From: Rhizopus sp. PT2906
Taxonomy: Eukaryota > Mucoromycota > Mucoromycetes > Mucorales > Rhizopodaceae
Assembly: GCA_025529335.1 (NCBI GenBank)
Contig: JAMYHX010000002.1
Span: 310,001-374,000 of the forward strand
Direction: 5' to 3'
Length of the DNA stretch: 64,000 bases
Under the pieces are notes generated by a model. The model was not told where the DNA came from and searched no databases. It worked only from the letters and a program-made list of their open reading frames with translations. Position numbers and translations under genes: made by a program. Numbering within the stretch: position 1 is the stretch's first letter; the number at the start of each line of letters is the position of its first letter. This document shows positions 59,761 through 64,000 of the stretch, piece by piece.

Positions 59761-61008
59761 ATGGACCTACTAAATCTTGCTACGGAAGGCTTTCAGTCAA
59801 TGGCCATTTCCTCTGCACTTTTCTTATTCACAGGATACTTGGTCTATGTTCGCTACCGTCGTTACGAGTACCTCAACAGCATGATTAAAAAATACCCTGA
59901 CCCTAAAGTTGTGTTGGAAAACCATGACATTGCTATGGAGATCTACAGTCATATATTCAGAAAAGAGTTTCCACGTAAGAAAGCATATATAGTTCTATAA
60001 AACGCTATTCCTAACGCGCTATATAGTTTTTGCAAGATCTTCTTTAGAATTTGCACTATTTAAGCCATTTGCTACACCTTCTGTAAGCAAGTTGTTGGTT
60101 TCCACAAGGGAATTCTTGGACAGATGTCCTCGTCGAGCTGAAGATACAGAACTCATTTTGTCTGAAATTATCGATCCTTATCCTCGTATAGAAAATCAGC
60201 GTCTAGTTACTCCACATATAAGTGAAAAGGAAATTATGAAGCAGTACGAGCGCCGTGAAGCATCCATCAGAAGGTTAAATGAACTGCATGGGAAGTATCC
60301 TATTTCAAACGAAGATTATTTGTATACACTTGTCTTATTCGTTGCCGAGCCTCTTCGTTGGATTAATAACTGGGAATGGAGAAAGCTTGATATTCGTGAA
60401 GTTAATGTAAGTTAGTCCATAGATGTATAGGCTGATGACTTAATATTGCAGTTTAGGCTATATTCAAAGTATGGCATGAGATTGGGACTAAAATGAATAT
60501 CAAGGATATCCCAGACACCCTGGAGGAATGGTATGTTATACAAAAGGTAAGTTAAAAAAAAGTAATATCAAGGTTAAACTAATAATGACACCGAAAACAG
60601 GAATATGTTGAATCTTCGGTTAAATATCATCCTGCCAATTGGACCTGCGCTGATCCAACTATTAAGCATCTCGGAAAGAAGTTGCCTGGTTTCATGCTGC
60701 CTGTTGTTTACAAAATGTTGCCTTGTTTGCTTGAAAAGTCAGAATGTGATGCATTTGGTATAAGTACAGCATCTCTACTCATGCGTATCATATTCAATAC
60801 TCTTATCTGTCTTCGCGCTTGGTTTATTCGATATCTATGTCTTCCAAGAAAGGTATTTGATTTAAGGACACCCTTCCATGCAAATGAGCAAGGAAAGTAT
60901 GTCCCACACTATTTTGTATACGACCCTCCAATTTACAAAGATGGATACCGAATTGAAGAGCTGGGACCTGAAAAGTTTATGCCTAAATGCCCTGTATTCC
61001 ATGGTTAA
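59761..61008 (+). CDS. mpaB/DUF2236-type ER-bound oxygenase-like protein
   Basis: Exons 59761-59974, 60027-60406, 60457-60546 and 60601-61008 give 363 residues. One N-terminal membrane helix (SMAISSALFLFTGYLVYVRY, about residues 12-31) is followed by RRYEYLNSMIKKYPDPKVV. The core then has FARSSLEFALFKPFATPSVS, YLYTLVLFVAEPLRWINNWE, WRKLDIREVNAIFKVWHEIG and DIPDTLEEWYVIQKEYVES, with a Pro-rich C-terminus. It resembles fungal mpaB-like proteins, haem-type oxygenases related to rubber oxygenase Lcp that cleave double bonds, with MpaB acting on a mycophenolic-acid intermediate. Its substrate here is unknown, and no other secondary-metabolite gene lies nearby. I chose the ATG just before the membrane helix over an upstream in-frame ATG at 59689. 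Confidence 0.78.
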
Positions 61009-61915
61009 TTCTACTTTTGATCATATTGTCACATAGCAAATAAAAAATATTCTTTAACATTGGACAGAGTAAATATGGTAGCCATGGTTACAGCATGTCA
61101 AATAAATTTCTATTACATAATACAATGAAACACTTGTTGTGAGAAAAAGGATTTTTCGCTCTTTTTTCCACAAGGGGTATCTCGCATATCAGCAGTAGCA
61201 ACAAGCAAACCTGAAGTCAGTGGACGGTACAGTCAAACCTATAGAATTTGGCGTTGAAATAGGAGAAAATAAATATTTAAGCACATGACAGTTAAATTCT
61301 TCTGTTAAATAACACTCTTGTTGATGTCTTTCTTTCTCTTTTTCTTCGGTTGTTCGAAATTGTTTAACATACATCAAACAATTAGAAAAAGTAAGCGTCA
61401 TTGATTATGAATATAAATAACATCCATATTATTAAATGTAGCTATCATTTAATACGTTAAAACAACCCATTCGTTTTAATTAAAAATAGTCCCAAATCAA
61501 GCCCTTTTTTATATCCACCAATCAAAATTAGGCCACAATGTTTTAAATTTATTTTGCCCTTTTCACAGTTGCTATTCTACAGTTGTCATATTCTACGTTG
61601 AATAAGGGTCAATAAACAGTGTCTACATATCAATAACAAAAGCTCAGTAACATAAACTGACCAATCACAATAATAGCTACAATTTTATATAATAAATGTA
61701 ACTATCAATTTTAATACCTGCATCTTTATTCTTCTAAATAAAGAGCTTAGAGAGTCCCATTGTACTTTCTGTCTATTCACTATTACAGCTACAACAAATA
61801 TTACAACAGTTAAACAAATTTAACAAATTTGTATTTGACAGTAATTCCTCTGTCAAATATATATAACTTGTTATGAATCGCATAAATGTCTACCGCAACT
61901 TTTTTAATACATCCG
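61009..61915. other. Intergenic, AT-rich
   Basis: About 900 bp between convergent genes. A 10-bp perfect hairpin stem (TATTTGACAG / CTGTCAAATA, 61832-61859) with an 8-base loop is the only clear structure. Confidence 0.45.
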
Positions 61916-62551
61916 TTATTTTTCCGTATAGTCTTTATCCGTTGTCATAGCTCTTTCTGCAATGGGGCTTTTAGAAGGACTACTTGGTGACACATAAACG
62001 TCGATTACTTTGGAACGCGATTGCAAGCACGAAATCATATCTTCAATGATTTTTTTTAATTGATCGTCTGATATTTTGGCGGGACTTTTTCTTGCATAAC
62101 CAATCACATCAAAACCATCCATCTTGAGGCTTTTTATAAATTGTTCATAACGATATTGATAATTATTGATGTTTTGTACTAAAAAGGCTTATCTATTATG
62201 TCAGTGCGTAGCTTTCTCCAGTCAATAAATTATATTACCTCTGTCATTAGGTTTCATTACATAAAGAATCTTTCGTTCAACTCGTCCGTCCTGATTTCTC
62301 TTTCTTGATATTTCTGCCTTCAAATAACGCGCTTTAATTTTTTTCGCAAAGCTTGTAAAACTTCCAAGTTTTTTATTTTCGTATAAAGTGGTATACTGAG
62401 AGGTTATCTGGAACACTTGTTCTGAGGTCAATTCGCTTCGTTCGTAAACCTTTTCATTACGAGGGTCTATAGAAAGGAAGACGTTGTCAACAAATTCCTT
62501 TAGCTGAGATTCGCAATCTAAAAGACGTTGCATTGTTAACGAAAATAACAA
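61916..62551 (-). CDS. Uncharacterised GYARKS-motif protein
   Basis: Exons 62239-62551 and 61916-62178, joined by a 60-bp GT-AG intron, give 191 residues. The N-terminal half is helical (LLDCESQLKEFVDNVFLSID; SFTSFAKKIKARYLKAEISR). After the splice comes NINNYQYRYEQFIKSLKMDG, then FDVIGYARKSP and SRSKVIDVYVSPSSPSKSP. I know this VIGYARKSP...VYVSP motif as a multi-copy family in Mucoromycota, but not its function. YARKS superficially resembles the catalytic start of serine recombinases (YARVSS), but the fold is not shown. An alternative start is Met at 62533. Confidence 0.62.
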
Positions 62552-63360
62552 TGAGTAAATAAATATGATATATGTCTTATACTAACGTACTGTATTTTTA
62601 TTAATTATTGACATCAATTTTATAAAATGTTGTCATAAAATAAAAAAATTATTTGCGTAAAAAGACGACAAAGAAAAATATGTTTGAATAAAACGACATC
62701 ATGTCAAAAGAGAGAGAGAGAGATAATGAGTTTATATGTAGAAAAAAGAGAGAAAAAGTATGTTAGTATTAGAGCACATATCCTAATATTAGTTTTACTT
62801 ACCACCGAAGTGCATTCTGGGGAGGGTAGCGATAACTACCCAGGATAATTTAAACAAAAAAAAAAAGGAACGGAGGACAGAGAGAACCCAGAGCACAAGA
62901 AGAGGCAACTGGGAGAACGTTCCAGGTATACGCGCCAGAGAGCAAAGAGGGCGGGACAAGCGAGTCAGAGCAAGGACCATGAGGACAGGCTAGTTTTGAT
63001 TGGTGAATCTTTGAACACTCAGAGGGATGCTTGATAACTGCTGTAAAGAAGCAAAAAAAGGACTCAATTAAAATGGGTATTTATACTATTTTTTTTCTTT
63101 TACAAACAAGTTTCAGGATCGGGTACCTGGAACAAAGAAATCGTATCAAATGGGAGCAATCTGCTTCGTGACCATTCAAGAATATGCATTGCCAAATATG
63201 ACTATATGTTCTTCTGATTTCATGGAAAGACCGAATAAAGAATTTAAACTTTTACAAACAGACTAAAGAGGGCTATTTCTAATATTAAGTTAATTTCAAC
63301 TCCAAGACAGCCCACTTGTTAATATTACGAAAATATTCTTGGCGACGACGAATTTACATT
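62552..63360. other. Gene-poor DNA with a GC-rich island
   Basis: Bases about 62816-63000 are much richer in G and C than their surroundings (GAGGACAGAGAGAACCCAG; GCGGGACAAGCGAGTCAG). A 61-codon minus-strand frame crosses it, without family features. Elsewhere a (GA)n run is near 62709. Confidence 0.45.
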
Positions 63361-63729
63361 TCATACAACATGAATTTTATTCTCACCATGGGTGTATTTA
63401 TTTTCGATCACAGGCGAATTTACTTTCCGGAAAGAGTGTATAACTTGATTGTTAACTTCTATTACGTCTTTCTCAATAGTCATCGTAGAGGCACAAGAAT
63501 TTTTTATCGAACGACGATATTTATTATATCGAAATGGGAAGTATTTAATTCGCCCAGCCGACACTAGGAATGGTTCAGAAGGGGTATTGTTTATATAACA
63601 TAATTCAAGTTCTTGCATTGCATCAATTTTGGCTTCATTTAATAATTCATTTTCTGTGGTGATGTCTTGTCCATAGAATACGCAAGCCGCTTGAGAATGA
63701 GTGAGCACAACTTCTGAATTTGCTGACAT
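63361..63729 (-). CDS. Orphan protein of 122 residues
   Basis: A single open frame with a balanced composition: TENELLNEAKIDAMQELELC, then TPSEPFLVSAGRIKYFPFRY and NKYRRSIKNS. I recognise no domain. It is on the same strand as the GYARKS gene, 810 bp upstream of that gene's start, and could be the 5' part of a related locus. The minisatellite at 63758 lies just before its start. It may also be a gene fragment. Confidence 0.45.
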   Translation of the reverse strand: MSANSEVVLTHSQAACVFYGQDITTENELLNEAKIDAMQELELCYINNTPSEPFLVSAGRIKYFPFRYNKYRRSIKNSCASTMTIEKDVIEVNNQVIHSFRKVNSPVIENKYTHGENKIHVV

Positions 63730-63757
63730 TGTTACGAGGTGTATGTGAAAAAAAGGG

Positions 63758-63829
63758 CGTGGTGGACGGTGTGTACGGTGTGGACGGTGTGGACGTGGTG
63801 GACGTGGTGGACGGTGTGGACGGTGTGGA
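63758..63829. repeat. 9-bp minisatellite
   Basis: About eight units of GTGGACGGT / GTGGACGTG run head to tail, 28 bp upstream of the start codon of the orphan gene. On the other strand the unit reads GTCCACACC. Confidence 0.88.
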
Positions 63830-64000
63830 TCTATTGGCTGATGCTGAGCAAATTGAGTTTGTCTAAACTAAATAAGAAAGAAATTGTCCAATAAAAAATT
63901 GAAATCGTCTGAATTTCCTTTTGTAAACGTCTGAAATTAAACTGGAGATCGTCCAGAAAAAAAAAAGAGAACATCCAAATTTTTTTTGAAAAGGTCCGAA

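Noticed and set aside
62795..62980. 61-codon minus-strand frame in the GC-rich island
   Set aside because: Short, with no recognisable domain; likely an effect of the composition.
63758..63829. Possible CRISPR array
   Set aside because: The units are 9 bp, contiguous and without spacers, and the genome is eukaryotic; it is a minisatellite.

Overview
The window is eukaryotic nuclear DNA from a fungus, most likely an early-diverging one (Mucoromycota, probably Mucorales; I cannot name the genus). The basis is AT-rich intergenic DNA, many short introns (about 50-80 bp with GTAAG-like donors), typical fungal housekeeping genes (exocyst Sec3, ERMES Mmm1, Arg5,6, Pmc1), genes that yeasts lack or have replaced (coilin, a PNUTS-like protein, an animal-type glutamate dehydrogenase), and transposon relics of types common in that group (LINEs, DIRS-type tyrosine recombinase, TnpB/Fanzor-like fragments). 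I rebuilt exons by hand from donor/acceptor sites. Almost every multi-exon model closes in frame, but none is supported by RNA here.

Layout. 0-8 kb: 3' end of a TPA1/OFD1 dioxygenase, a six-exon GDSL phospholipase-B-like gene, a mitochondrial m-AAA protease and a mitochondrial glutamate dehydrogenase. 8.5-21 kb: a segmental duplication. Copy 1 (8.52-10.41 kb) and copy 2 (16.92-21.0 kb) each carry an epoxide-hydrolase gene. Copy 2 keeps TAF5; copy 1 keeps only about 50 bp of its end. Decayed LINEs fill the space between. 21-31 kb: a small unknown gene, a delta-COP gene without its C-terminal domain, SEC3, an MFS transporter and a PNUTS-like gene. 31.8-45.6 kb: PRP40, transposon relics, MMM1, PMC1, FCP1, coilin and prefoldin YKE2. 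45.9-48.9 kb is gene-poor: a dispersed repeat, a 26-bp perfect palindrome, tRNA-Ser(GCT) and four LTR-like units sharing one 12-bp motif. 48.9-54.7 kb: a possible HAM1/TULIP-like gene, a zinc-ribbon gene and ARG5,6. 54.7-64 kb: sparse, with a TnpB/Fanzor-like relic, COX8/COX7C, a DIRS recombinase fragment, an mpaB-type oxygenase, a GYARKS-motif gene, an orphan gene and a 9-bp minisatellite.

Functional themes. Several genes act in RNA polymerase II transcription or splicing (TAF5, PNUTS-like, FCP1, PRP40, coilin), in mitochondria (AFG3, GDH, ARG5,6, COX8, MMM1) or in trafficking and calcium control (SEC3, delta-COP, PMC1). They are ordinary dispersed genes, not an operon or cluster. Some neighbours probably share promoters (delta-COP/SEC3, FCP1/coilin) or have interlocking 3' ends (coilin/YKE2).

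The most unusual points are the duplication with precise loss of TAF5, the array of LTR-like ends next to a tRNA gene, a three-copy dispersed repeat (two copies beside TnpB/Fanzor-like relics), and the truncated delta-COP.
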